From assembly GCA_002430075.1 (NCBI GenBank), contig DJBN01000093.1, positions 1 through 14,593 on the forward strand: a stretch of DNA of 14,593 nt. Reading direction: 5' to 3'. This stretch comes from Actinobacteria bacterium UBA5975 (GTDB lineage Bacteria; Actinomycetota; Actinomycetes; Nanopelagicales; Nanopelagicaceae). Positions 5,596-13,257 of this stretch are shown here, in pieces. How positions within the stretch are numbered: the first letter of the stretch is position 1; each line of letters begins with the position of its first letter. The notes beneath the pieces were generated by a model, which was not told the origin of the DNA, did no database searches, and saw only the letters and a list, made by a program, of their open reading frames with translations. Position numbers and translations under genes: made by a program.

Positions 5596-7494
5596 ATGTC
5601 TGACCTCACTGGTGAATTAATTGATGGGCGCTATCAACTCATTCGCCAGATGGCTACCGGCGGAATGGCCAGTATCTATGAAGCGCTAGATACTCGCTTA
5701 GATCGCAAGGTCGCAGTCAAGATTATGCATTCACATTTGGCTCAAGATGAGCAATTTGTCGAACGCTTTATCCGCGAAGCAAAGGCTGCAGCCGCCCTAT
5801 CGCACCCGAATATTGTTGCAGTCCAAGATCAAGGCTGGAATCAGAATGGAACACCAGCAATCTTTCTTGTCATGGAGATGATCGAGGGCCATACCTTGCG
5901 AGAATATCTCAACGAGCAAGGCAAGTTACCTATTGCCGATGGAATTAAATTTCTCTTACCTGTATTAAGTGCTCTCTCTGCCGCGCATTCAATCGGAATA
6001 GTTCATCGCGATATAAAACCTGAGAACATTCTAATATCTAAAGATGGCCGAATTAAGATTGCCGACTTTGGGCTAGCCAAAGGTCCTCTTCTTGGGGCCA
6101 CAATGACCGCCGAATCCAGTGTCATTTTGGGTAGCGTCTCCTATCTTTCTCCTGAGCAAGTACAACGCGGAATCGCAGATACCCGAAGTGATATTTACTC
6201 CATTGGAATCACAGCCTTTGAAATGTTTACAGGCAAGAAACCATTTGAAGGGCAAGCTCCCATTCAAATTGCTTACATGCATGTTAATAATCGTGTTCCA
6301 CGAATAAGTTCTCTTATTTCTGCTATCCCTGAATCTTTGGATGAATTGGTATACCTAGCCACAAGCGTTAATCCTGATGAGAGACCACGGGATGCAACAG
6401 TTTTCCACGAAAAGCTTGTGCGTATTAGCCAAACTCTCAATCCAAAAGAGAATCAGCTCAGCTTGGAACTAGATATTCCTATCGAGCCAATGAGGCCAAA
6501 ACCATCTCGTAAATCACTTCGCAAAAAGATGAAAGAGCTCACGCAGACTATTCCGGTCCCTGTGGCACGAGAAACTACAGAGCAGGTTAAGAAGCGCAAG
6601 AAGGCCAGTAAGCGAGTTCGACGTAATCGCAAGTTTGCACTTCTTCTGGCAGTAGCTGTCGGTATTACGGGTTGGTATGTATTGATTGGACCTGGATCGC
6701 GCGTTGTTGTTCCTTCAACAGTTGGCGCAATTCAAGCTGAAGTTACGGCCGCGTTTGAGCCTTTGGGTTTAACCTCCCTCGTTGTTGAAAAACAATTTAG
6801 CGAAGAGATAACTGAAGGCCGAGTAATTCAATCGATTCCAGAAGGTGGAGGCCGTATTGATCAAGGTGGCGTAGTAAAACTTATTGTCTCAAAGGGCCCA
6901 GAACGATTTGTAATTCCGCCTATGGTTGGGCTTACTCCTAAAGCTGCAACCAAGATACTCTCCAAACTGCCACTTGCGCTTCAGCCTAATTCAGAAGAGT
7001 TCAGCACCCTAATTCCTAAGGGCTACGTCATTGCATCCAATCCTCAGTCAGGTGAAAAAGTTAGACGTAACGCAATGATTGTCTTACGCGTATCCAAGGG
7101 GTTGGAGCAAATAGCTCTCGAGTCATATGCGGGCAAGAGTTCAGATCAAGCTCTCAATGAATTACAAGGTGCTGGATTCAGAGTTACTTCCACATATGAT
7201 TTTAGCGAAACTCAATTGCCCGGTGAGGTTATTTCTCAAAAACCTACAGGTGGTACATCAGTTGATATGGGAGCCAAGGTCGCTCTTGTGATTTCTAAAG
7301 GAACTGCATTTGCTTATATTCCAAACCTTTATTCAATTGAAGAGATAAAGGCAGTGCAAACTCTTAAAGACCTTGGAGTCAAGGTTGTGGTTAAGAAGAT
7401 AGGCAAGAAAGCTCTTAAGAAGGTAACAAATATTTCGCCCAAAGTAGGCACTAAGGTCAAACGTGGCAGCACCGTGACCATCACAGTAGGCTAG
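5596..7494 (+). CDS. pknL: Transmembrane Ser/Thr protein kinase with four PASTA repeats (PknL-like)
   Basis: Receptor-type kinase of 632 aa. The cytoplasmic kinase domain (about 11-275) has the Gly-loop ATGGMASIY (20-28), ATP Lys in VAVKI (K42), catalytic HRDIKPEN (137-144), DFG (157-159), an activation segment with T171, S174 and S175, SPE in place of APE (185-187) and SDIYSIG (198-204). A basic juxtamembrane region (about 301-346) precedes one membrane helix (347-365). Outside the membrane are four PASTA-like repeats (about 370-434, 438-502, 503-568, 572-632), which in this family sense muropeptides or lipid II. The third is divergent and lacks the usual opening VP. The usual GT after the activation loop is GS. 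Start ATG 5596 follows a -10 box by 7 nt. Being near class II DAHP synthase and the prenyl synthase suggests PknL rather than PknB, which normally sits with ftsW/pbpA. Target proteins cannot be read from sequence. Confidence 0.92.
   Translation: MSDLTGELIDGRYQLIRQMATGGMASIYEALDTRLDRKVAVKIMHSHLAQDEQFVERFIREAKAAAALSHPNIVAVQDQGWNQNGTPAIFLVMEMIEGHTLREYLNEQGKLPIADGIKFLLPVLSALSAAHSIGIVHRDIKPENILISKDGRIKIADFGLAKGPLLGATMTAESSVILGSVSYLSPEQVQRGIADTRSDIYSIGITAFEMFTGKKPFEGQAPIQIAYMHVNNRVPRISSLISAIPESLDELVYLATSVNPDERPRDATVFHEKLVRISQTLNPKENQLSLELDIPIEPMRPKPSRKSLRKKMKELTQTIPVPVARETTEQVKKRKKASKRVRRNRKFALLLAVAVGITGWYVLIGPGSRVVVPSTVGAIQAEVTAAFEPLGLTSLVVEKQFSEEITEGRVIQSIPEGGGRIDQGGVVKLIVSKGPERFVIPPMVGLTPKAATKILSKLPLALQPNSEEFSTLIPKGYVIASNPQSGEKVRRNAMIVLRVSKGLEQIALESYAGKSSDQALNELQGAGFRVTSTYDFSETQLPGEVISQKPTGGTSVDMGAKVALVISKGTAFAYIPNLYSIEEIKAVQTLKDLGVKVVVKKIGKKALKKVTNISPKVGTKVKRGSTVTITVG
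7487..7492 (+). promoter_or_regulatory. Possible -10 box for nfo
   Basis: TAGGCT ends 6 nt before the nfo ATG at 7499 and its last T is the first base of the kinase stop codon. It is TA-poor compared with other boxes here, and AGGCGG just before the ATG could be a crowded ribosome site instead, so this is a weaker call. Confidence 0.35.
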
Positions 7495-7498
7495 GCGG

Positions 7499-8371
7499 AT
7501 GCCTTCAGCAAAAAGAACAGCAGGAAAACCTCGTATTGGCGCCCATACTCCAACATCCGGAGGAATGGCTAAGCGTTCCATTACATATGCCGAAACGATT
7601 GAAGCCGAAGCGATACAAGTATTTACATCAAATCCTCGTGGTTGGGCAATGCCTGAAACGAATCATGAAACAGATGCGCTCTTTCGCGAAAAGGTAGAAG
7701 CTCTCGACATAGAAACCTATGTCCACGCCCCATTTCTGATTAATCTTGGTTCACCAACTGAGGAAACATATCGGAATTCATTGGCATCAACTGCCTATTC
7801 ACTTAAGCGTGGCAAGGAAATAGGCGCTCTGGGGGTCGTTGTCCATACTGGATCTGCAGTCAAAGAAGATAACGTTGATAAGGCGTGGATGCAGATTCAT
7901 AAGGGAATGATGCCGATTCTGAGCGCTCTTACTGATGATTCACCGATGTTGCTCCTTGAGCCAACTGCAGGGCAAGGACAATCACTGGTGAAGCGACTAG
8001 AAGATTTAGAGAACTATCTTAAAGCCCTTGAATATCATCCTAAGGTTGGAATATGTCTAGATACTTGCCATGTCTTTGCAGCAGGGCATGACATCGCTAA
8101 AAAAGGTGGAATGAAAGAGACGCTTGATCTGCTCGTTGAGATCGCCGGAATCGAACGTATTCAGTTAATCCACGCCAATGACTCGATGGATGTCTGTGGA
8201 GCTCTCAAAGATCGCCATCAAAATATTGGCGATGGTTTTATCGGCATCGATCCCTTCGCAGAACTTCTCAAACATCCGGCGGTAGTAAACGCACCACTTA
8301 TTCTTGAAACTCCAGGGATGGAACCAGAACATGCCAAGGAAGTAGCGCTCCTTAAGAAATTACGTGGATGA
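7499..8371 (+). CDS. nfo: Endonuclease IV (AP endonuclease)
   Basis: Cleaves DNA 5' of abasic sites and removes blocking 3' groups in base excision repair. All nine metal ligands expected for the three-zinc site of E. coli Nfo are seen in order: H76 (YVHAPFLINL), H116 (VVHTGS), E154 (LLEPTAGQG), D188 and H191 (LDTCHVFAAG), H225 (HANDS), D238 and H240 (DRHQNIGDG) and E270 (LETPG). At 290 aa the length is normal and the enzyme should be active. It starts four bases after the kinase stop and its own stop overlaps the next ATG (ATGA), so it lies within a tight rightward cluster. No functional link to the kinase is apparent; shared transcription is plausible. Confidence 0.95.
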   Translation: MPSAKRTAGKPRIGAHTPTSGGMAKRSITYAETIEAEAIQVFTSNPRGWAMPETNHETDALFREKVEALDIETYVHAPFLINLGSPTEETYRNSLASTAYSLKRGKEIGALGVVVHTGSAVKEDNVDKAWMQIHKGMMPILSALTDDSPMLLLEPTAGQGQSLVKRLEDLENYLKALEYHPKVGICLDTCHVFAAGHDIAKKGGMKETLDLLVEIAGIERIQLIHANDSMDVCGALKDRHQNIGDGFIGIDPFAELLKHPAVVNAPLILETPGMEPEHAKEVALLKKLRG

Positions 8372-9228
8372 GTTCTACTCACGCACTTAAGTTGCGCCTT
8401 GCCCCCTGGGCGCTCCTTCTAATCTCGGCCTCGTGGGGCCTTGCCTTTGTGGTGATGAAGGATGCAATCGAAAGACAGAGCGTCAATAGCTTTCTCTTCT
8501 CTCGCTTCCTAATGGCTGTAGTTGCAATGGTTATTTTCAAACCATCGGTACTCAAAAAGTTTAATCGCGAAATTCTGCGTAAAGGATTTATCGCAGGTTT
8601 ATTTCTCGCATCAGGTTATATTTTACAAACCTTAGGACTTGCACTGACAGGGGCTGCAATTACAGGATTTATAACAGGTCTCTACATTGTGGCAACTCCA
8701 CTTCTTGCTGCCATTATTTTAAAGGTTCAAATTCCTGCCTTCACGTGGGGATGTGTGGCCATAGCAACTGTGGGCCTTGGCCTGCTTTCAATAACTGGGT
8801 GGAACGTTGGGCTTGGTGAACTCCTAGTCTTCTTATGTGCAATTGCATTTGCCGCACATATCATCGCGCTAAGTCGCTGGAGCAATGGGCTTGATGCTTA
8901 TGCGCTGACCATTGTGCAACTTGCAACGTGCACCTTATTAACGGGCCTTATCTCCTTCGGGCAAGGGTATGAAGTACCAGCTGATTTGAATGGGTGGCTT
9001 GTTGTTATCTATACAGCCGTCATCTGCACTGCTATCGCCTTTCTTGTACAAACCTGGGCGCAAGCTCATATCTCGGCGACAAAGGTCGCTGTGATTCTGA
9101 CGATGGAGGTCGTCTTTGCTGCAATATTCGCCGTTATTTTCGGTGGTGAAAGCTTGTCTCTGCGAGCACTTCTTGGTGGTGTGCTGGTCGTCATCGCTAT
9201 GTTTATGATTGTCCTCAAGGAGGCATGA
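8368..9228 (+). CDS. EamA/DMT-family transporter
   Basis: Polytopic membrane protein of 286 aa with about ten hydrophobic helices arranged as two EamA repeats (about 13-143 and 150-283). The first begins with PWALLLISASWGLAFVVMKDAI, the usual WG-containing DMT opening. The second repeat ends with KVAVILTMEVVFAAIFAVIFGGESLSLRALLGGVLV, which matches the conserved DMT pattern with a Glu in helix 9 and a Gly-rich helix 10. Members export amino acids or other metabolites; the substrate is not predictable. The start overlaps the nfo stop by four bases (ATGA) and no clear Shine-Dalgarno precedes it, suggesting coupling. The next gene is threonine aldolase, so an amino acid such as threonine or glycine is conceivable but only a guess. 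Confidence 0.9.
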   Translation: MSSTHALKLRLAPWALLLISASWGLAFVVMKDAIERQSVNSFLFSRFLMAVVAMVIFKPSVLKKFNREILRKGFIAGLFLASGYILQTLGLALTGAAITGFITGLYIVATPLLAAIILKVQIPAFTWGCVAIATVGLGLLSITGWNVGLGELLVFLCAIAFAAHIIALSRWSNGLDAYALTIVQLATCTLLTGLISFGQGYEVPADLNGWLVVIYTAVICTAIAFLVQTWAQAHISATKVAVILTMEVVFAAIFAVIFGGESLSLRALLGGVLVVIAMFMIVLKEA

Positions 9229-9230
9229 CG

Positions 9231-10280
9231 ATGGCAATTGATCTTCGCTCGGATACCGTTACCAAACCAACTCAAGAGATGCGCGCTGCTATGGCATCTG
9301 CCGAAGTCGGCGATGATGTCTATGGGGATGATCCAACTGTTAATGCTCTTGAAGAACGATTAGCAGCTCTCTTCGGCCATCAAGGGGCTCTCTTTGCGCC
9401 CACAGGTTCTCTTGCAAATCAATTAGCTATCCGTACTTTGGTTAAGCCTGGTGAAGAGTTACTTGTTGAAACACGTTCTCATATAGTCCGCGCCGAATTG
9501 GGCGCCGCAGCAACCTTTAGCGGGATTACAACTCGTACATGGCCATCACAAGGTGGGCTCCTAAACGCTGATGATCCGCTAGAAATTGCACATGAAAATG
9601 CTGGACCTTACCTGGTTTCAACGAGAGCGATTGCTGTTGAAAACACCCATAACTTTGGTGGAGGAACCGTTCAGCCGATAGCAGAAATCGAAAAACTTTC
9701 AGTAGCTGCTCGCGCACGAGGAATTGCGATGCATCTCGATGGTGCACGAATCTGGAATGCACATGTTGCATCAGGAGTTTCTTTTGTAGAATATGGAAAA
9801 CATTTCGACACCATCAGTGTCTGTCTCTCAAAAGGTTTAGGTGCGCCTATTGGTTCGGTCATGATCTCTTCGAAGGAACGCGTTGCAGAAGCTCGAATCT
9901 GGCGTAAGCGCTACGGTGCCGGAATGCGTCAGGTTGGAATTATCGCAGCAGCAGCTCATTACGCCCTCGAACACAACATTGAGCGACTTGCGCAAGACCA
10001 TGCACGTGCACGCACAATTGCTACAGCACTTGCTGCAATTGATTCTTCCCTTGTCGATCCCACAAAGGTCGTCACCAACATTGTTGGCCTCGATTTATCC
10101 GCAATTTCAATGAGCGCCGCCGATTTAACTGCTAAAGCGCGCGAAGCAGGACTTTGGATTAGCGCACTTGGCCCGAACTACGCGCGACTTGTGACACATC
10201 TTGATTTTAGCGATGCTCAATGTGATGAAGCTATCGCAATTTTAAGTGCGATTTTAAAGAGCGCCTTCGTGGCGAAGTAG
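9231..10280 (+). CDS. ltaE: Low-specificity L-threonine aldolase
   Basis: PLP-dependent fold type I enzyme that splits L-threonine or allo-threonine into glycine and acetaldehyde. The family opening IDLRSDTVTKPT is followed by EVGDDVYGDDPTVNALEE, FAPTGSLANQLA (PLP phosphate site), MHLDGARIWNA with the PLP-ring Asp, and SVCLSKGLGAPIGS with the Schiff-base Lys (K201 from this start). The 349 aa length is normal. ATG 9231 is preferred over ATG 9225 because AAGGAGG (9217-9223) is 7 nt from the former and only 1 nt from the latter. The gene follows the DMT transporter by two bases. Its last 27 bp overlap the end of the convergent ogt. It may be the cell's glycine source from threonine and so connects with one-carbon metabolism. 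Confidence 0.94.
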   Translation: MAIDLRSDTVTKPTQEMRAAMASAEVGDDVYGDDPTVNALEERLAALFGHQGALFAPTGSLANQLAIRTLVKPGEELLVETRSHIVRAELGAAATFSGITTRTWPSQGGLLNADDPLEIAHENAGPYLVSTRAIAVENTHNFGGGTVQPIAEIEKLSVAARARGIAMHLDGARIWNAHVASGVSFVEYGKHFDTISVCLSKGLGAPIGSVMISSKERVAEARIWRKRYGAGMRQVGIIAAAAHYALEHNIERLAQDHARARTIATALAAIDSSLVDPTKVVTNIVGLDLSAISMSAADLTAKAREAGLWISALGPNYARLVTHLDFSDAQCDEAIAILSAILKSAFVAK

Positions 10281-10748
10281 CCACTCTTTCTTACTTAACC
10301 CGTAGGCATAATTACCTAACGCTCCCCCAGTTTTCACAATACGGTGGCAAGGCACAACAAGGACGATTGCATTCTTAGCGCATGCGCTGCCTGCGGCCCT
10401 TACTGCATCTCCGGAACCAGCACGAACTGCCAAATCGGCATATGACATTGTCTTCCCTGCCGACACTTTGCGCATCGCTTTCCACGCCGATTGAGAGAAA
10501 TGGGCTCCTAGTTGTCTGACCTGAATAGCATTCAGAGCTGAAACATCACCGTCAAAGTAATCGTTAATCAAATCAGAGATAACTGGAATTTTATCTACGG
10601 TTTGAATAACGCGCTTTGAATCTTCTAGACTTAGGCTCTCTTTTAGCGCCTTCAGAGTGGAAAGATTGGCTCCAAGGAGAACATGCTCATCGGCTATGAG
10701 ATTCAGGCTACCAATGGGTGTCGAAACCGTTGTAAGAAGGAGCGTCAC
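10254..10748 (-). CDS. ogt: Methylated-DNA-[protein]-cysteine S-methyltransferase
   Basis: Suicide repair protein that transfers alkyl groups from O6-alkylguanine to its own cysteine. The active site PCHRI (133-137, C134) is intact. AVRAAGSACAKN (115-126) is the DNA-recognition/Arg-finger region, although the usual NP after it reads KN. The C-terminal KKEWLLRHEGAL fits the family end. From the GTG at 10748 it is 164 aa, typical for Ogt. The frame is open up to an ATG at 10802, but that adds 18 residues without family similarity and overlaps aroG by 44 bp. GTG 10748 lies 7 nt after a TAATTT -10 box made from the aroG stop codon. The 3' end overlaps convergent ltaE by 27 bp with no terminator between. 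Confidence 0.92.
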   Translation of the reverse strand: MTLLLTTVSTPIGSLNLIADEHVLLGANLSTLKALKESLSLEDSKRVIQTVDKIPVISDLINDYFDGDVSALNAIQVRQLGAHFSQSAWKAMRKVSAGKTMSYADLAVRAGSGDAVRAAGSACAKNAIVLVVPCHRIVKTGGALGNYAYGLSKKEWLLRHEGAL

Positions 10749-10755
10749 ACCTGCT

Positions 10756-10761
10756 AAATTA
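10756..10761 (-). promoter_or_regulatory. -10 box for ogt, built on the aroG stop codon
   Basis: Read on the minus strand this is TAATTT, whose TAA is the aroG stop codon. It ends 7 nt before the GTG at 10748, a leaderless geometry. AGCAGGT between them is a poor ribosome site. This box favours the short ogt start over the ATG at 10802. Confidence 0.5.
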
Positions 10762-12114
10762 GCGGTCGCGCAACATTTCGGCAACCAAAAATGAGAGCTC
10801 AAGTGATTGAGAATGGTTCAGGCGCGGGTCACACGCTGTCTCATATCGAGATTCAAGATCCTTTTCAGAGATTTCATTGCCTCCGCCTAAGCACTCGGTG
10901 ACATCGTCGCCTGTGAGCTCAATATGGATTCCACCTGGATGCGTGCCAAGCTTCTTATGGACTTCAAAGAAGCCGCGTACTTCATCGAGGACATCCTCGA
11001 AGTTACGAGTCTTATAGCCATTTTTGGATTCGAAGGTATTGCCATGCATAGGATCGCATACCCACAAGACCTGAGCTCCGCTCTTAGTAACGCCTTCAAC
11101 GAGGGCAGGCAGCGCCTGGCGAATAGTTCCGGCTCCCATTCGAGTAATAAATGTGATGCGACCTGGCTCGTTATCGGGATTGATTTTGGCAATAAGAGCT
11201 AGCGCATCTTCGACTGTAGATTTTGGTCCGAGCTTTATTCCAATGGGATTGCGTACCTTAGAGGCGAAATCAACATGCGCTCCATCGAGTTGACGTGTGC
11301 GTTCGCCAATCCAAACAAAGTGGCCTGATACATCGTATGCAAGCTCAGTGCGTGAGTCGATACGAGTCAGGGCCTTCTCGTATTCAATGATTAGCGCCTC
11401 GTGGCTTGCATAAAAATCAACTGCTTTAAATTGCTCTGGATCAACTCCTGCCGATGCCATGAAAGATAGAGCGCGGCCAATTTCGGTTGCCATCTGCTCA
11501 TATTTTTCGCCGAATTGTGAATCCCGGATGAAGCCTTTATTCCATTCGTGAACTTGGCGAAGGTCAGCAAAGCCACCGCGTGTAAATGCGCGGACAAGAT
11601 TGAGGGTGGCAGCAGAGGTGTTATAGACGCGAACCAAGCGATTGGGATCAGGTGTACGCGCAGCCTTGGTAAATTCAATATCGTTGACAGCATCACCGCG
11701 GTAGGCAGGAAGTGTTACATCTCCACGAGTCTCTAAATCATTAGAGCGGGGCTTTGCAAATTGTCCAGCCATTCGACCGACCTTGATGACTGGCAAGCTT
11801 GAGTAATACTGAAGAACTGCCGCCATCTGCAAAATAGTCTTAATTCGGTTGCGAATTGAATCTGCAGTAGCTGATGTAAAAGTTTCGGCGCAATCTCCAC
11901 CTTGTAACCAGAATGCGCGCCCTGCTGCAGCTTCTGCAATCTTGGCTTTGAGATCATCGCACTCACCTGCAAAGACAAGTGGCGGAAGCGCACGAAGTTC
12001 TGCAACGGCCTTTGCCATCTGTGCTCCATCTTTCCCACCTGGCCAATTAGGTTGCTGCGATGCAACAAGGTCAGGGTCAAAGAGTGAGTCCAGCTGCGCC
12101 GAAGATGAGTTCAT
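10759..12114 (-). CDS. aroG: Class II 3-deoxy-D-arabino-heptulosonate 7-phosphate synthase
   Basis: First step of the shikimate pathway: phosphoenolpyruvate plus erythrose 4-phosphate to DAHP. Metal ligands are visible as C75 (WLQGGDCAETF), H357 (CDPMHGNT), E399 (IHIELTGDDVTEC) and D429 (ACDPRLN). Each is offset by exactly 12 from the M. tuberculosis ligands I recall (C87, H369, E411, D441), so the core has no net insertions between them. KVGRMAGQFAKPRS and FITRMGAG are further class II signatures. ATG 12114 lies 7 nt after TACTCT; ATG 12120 is only 1 nt from that box and gives two more residues. Total about 451 aa, slightly short at the N-terminus, where the mycobacterial enzyme carries extra regulatory structure, so feedback inhibition may differ. 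It lies downstream of the phosphofructokinase, 36 bp from its stop. Confidence 0.95.
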   Translation of the reverse strand: MNSSSAQLDSLFDPDLVASQQPNWPGGKDGAQMAKAVAELRALPPLVFAGECDDLKAKIAEAAAGRAFWLQGGDCAETFTSATADSIRNRIKTILQMAAVLQYYSSLPVIKVGRMAGQFAKPRSNDLETRGDVTLPAYRGDAVNDIEFTKAARTPDPNRLVRVYNTSAATLNLVRAFTRGGFADLRQVHEWNKGFIRDSQFGEKYEQMATEIGRALSFMASAGVDPEQFKAVDFYASHEALIIEYEKALTRIDSRTELAYDVSGHFVWIGERTRQLDGAHVDFASKVRNPIGIKLGPKSTVEDALALIAKINPDNEPGRITFITRMGAGTIRQALPALVEGVTKSGAQVLWVCDPMHGNTFESKNGYKTRNFEDVLDEVRGFFEVHKKLGTHPGGIHIELTGDDVTECLGGGNEISEKDLESRYETACDPRLNHSQSLELSFLVAEMLRDR

Positions 12115-12121
12115 ATCCATA

Positions 12122-12127
12122 AGAGTA
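12122..12127 (-). promoter_or_regulatory. -10 box for aroG
   Basis: TACTCT on the minus strand ends 7 nt before ATG 12114. It lies in the 36-bp gap after the phosphofructokinase stop, so aroG can be expressed separately from the upstream gene. No Shine-Dalgarno precedes either ATG. No clear -35 was found. Confidence 0.5.
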
Positions 12128-12156
12128 GAGAGTTCAGTGGCAATCTCGCAGGGAGA

Positions 12157-13182
12157 TTATCCAAAGAACGAAGTGATCTCCTCATATCGTTCGATGGGTA
12201 CTGTCTTGAGAACATCGGTAGCTGATGCAAGTGGGACGCGGGCAATCTTTGTTCCATGAAGGGCCATCATCTTGCCGAAGTCGCCCTCGTGAACTGCAGT
12301 AATTGCCTCAAGGCCAAAGCGTGAGCTCAGGACGCGATCAAAGGCTGATGGTGTTCCACCGCGCTGGATATGGCCCAATACTGTGCAACGAGTCTGATAT
12401 CCCGTCTTAATTTCGATCTGCGCAGCAAGCCAATCACCGATTCCTGAAAGTTGTACGTGGCCAAATGCATCCAGTGGCTGATCCTTGGTGATCATGTCAC
12501 CATCTTGTGGAATTGCACCTTCTGCAATCACGATGATGGGCGCTGTTCCAGTTTCAAAGCGAGACTTTACATAATCACAAACCTTATCGAGAGAGAATTT
12601 CACTTCCGGAATCAAGATACATGCAGCATCTCCTGCAATACCTGAGTGCAGCGCAATCCATCCTGCGTGACGGCCCATGACTTCAACAATCAGTGGACGG
12701 TGATGTGACTCAGCAGTTGTATGAAGGCGATCGATAGCCTCCATGGCGATATTTACTGAGGTATCAAAACCGAAGGTAAAATCTGTGTTATTAAGATCGT
12801 TATCGATAGTTTTTGGAACACCGATGACCTTTACACCTAGCGCATCAAGCTTTGTGGCAACGCCCAGGGTATCTTCGCCACCGATTGCAATAAGAACATC
12901 AATTCCTTGATCGGCAAGGTTCTGCTTGATGCGCTCAACGCCGTTCTCGATCTTAAATGGATTGGTGCGAGATGAACCAAGAATAGTTCCGCCCTTTGCC
13001 AGAATTGGCTTTACCGTTGCAAGGTCAAGGGGCATGGTCAGAGCCTCAAGAGGGCCCTTCCAGCCATCGCGGAAACCTACAAATTCGTAGCCATAATCTT
13101 TTATTCCCTTTGTGACTACTCCGCGAATAACGCCATTGAGGCCTGGGCAATCACCGCCACCTGTAAGAATTCCAATACGCAT
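12157..13182 (-). CDS. pfp: 6-phosphofructokinase, predicted pyrophosphate-dependent
   Basis: Phosphorylates fructose 6-phosphate to fructose 1,6-bisphosphate in glycolysis. The N-terminal ILTGGGDCPGLNGVIRG phosphate loop, GGEDT (101-105), PKTIDND (123-129, base D127), MGRHAGW (168-174) and GHIQRGGTPSAFDR are all present. The residues that separate donor classes happen to share E. coli numbering: D104 (Gly in ATP enzymes) and K124 (Gly in E. coli). Asp104 plus Lys124 is the PPi-dependent combination, as in the Amycolatopsis methanolica enzyme, and implies a reversible step. The 341 aa length is typical of actinobacterial PFKs. ATG 13182 is preceded by GGAG (13193-13190) with 7 nt spacing. The 5' region carries a TATCTT -10 candidate and an 18-bp palindrome. 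Donor specificity is inferred, not shown. Confidence 0.92.
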   Translation of the reverse strand: MRIGILTGGGDCPGLNGVIRGVVTKGIKDYGYEFVGFRDGWKGPLEALTMPLDLATVKPILAKGGTILGSSRTNPFKIENGVERIKQNLADQGIDVLIAIGGEDTLGVATKLDALGVKVIGVPKTIDNDLNNTDFTFGFDTSVNIAMEAIDRLHTTAESHHRPLIVEVMGRHAGWIALHSGIAGDAACILIPEVKFSLDKVCDYVKSRFETGTAPIIVIAEGAIPQDGDMITKDQPLDAFGHVQLSGIGDWLAAQIEIKTGYQTRCTVLGHIQRGGTPSAFDRVLSSRFGLEAITAVHEGDFGKMMALHGTKIARVPLASATDVLKTVPIERYEEITSFFG

Positions 13183-13193
13183 TGCAACGCTCC

Positions 13194-13211
13194 AAAATTT
13201 TCGAAAGTTTT
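13194..13211. promoter_or_regulatory. Near-perfect 18-bp palindrome upstream of pfp (operator candidate)
   Basis: AAAATTTTCGAAAGTTTT is symmetric about the central CG, with eight of nine base pairs matching. The zero-length centre argues against an RNA hairpin and for a dimeric DNA-binding protein. It lies directly upstream of the pfp Shine-Dalgarno and next to the transcription start predicted near 13212. AT-richness makes a chance palindrome possible. Confidence 0.4.
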
Positions 13212-13218
13212 CGCCTTA

Positions 13219-13224
13219 AAGATA
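13219..13224 (-). promoter_or_regulatory. Candidate -10 box for pfp
   Basis: TATCTT on the minus strand is a good TANNNT match and would give a leader of about 30 nt that includes the GGAG ribosome site. At a 17-nt spacer the -35 position (13247-13242) reads GTCAAT, which is weak. Confidence 0.45.
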
Positions 13225-13235
13225 AGGCCGCAGTG

Positions 13236-13247
13236 GTCAACATTGAC
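13236..13247. promoter_or_regulatory. Inverted repeat GTCAA-ca-TTGAC between pfp and xylB
   Basis: Five-base arms (13236-13240 and 13243-13247) separated by two bases. It lies midway between the opposed -10 candidates of pfp and xylB, covering the -35 position of both. The TTGAC arms resemble -35 cores, but their spacers to the -10 boxes (9-10 nt) are too short for a standard sigma factor, so an operator is the more natural reading. Short enough to be chance. Confidence 0.35.
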
Positions 13248-13257
13248 TCGCACAGTC

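Noticed and set aside
10749-10802. Longer ogt start at ATG 10802
   Set aside because: The 18 extra residues do not resemble Ogt N-termini, overlap aroG by 44 bp and lack a ribosome site; the GTG at 10748 has a well-spaced -10 box.
11733-12080. 115-codon open frame on the aroG strand in another frame
   Set aside because: Fully inside aroG, whose ligand spacing is conserved; composition shows no protein-like motif.
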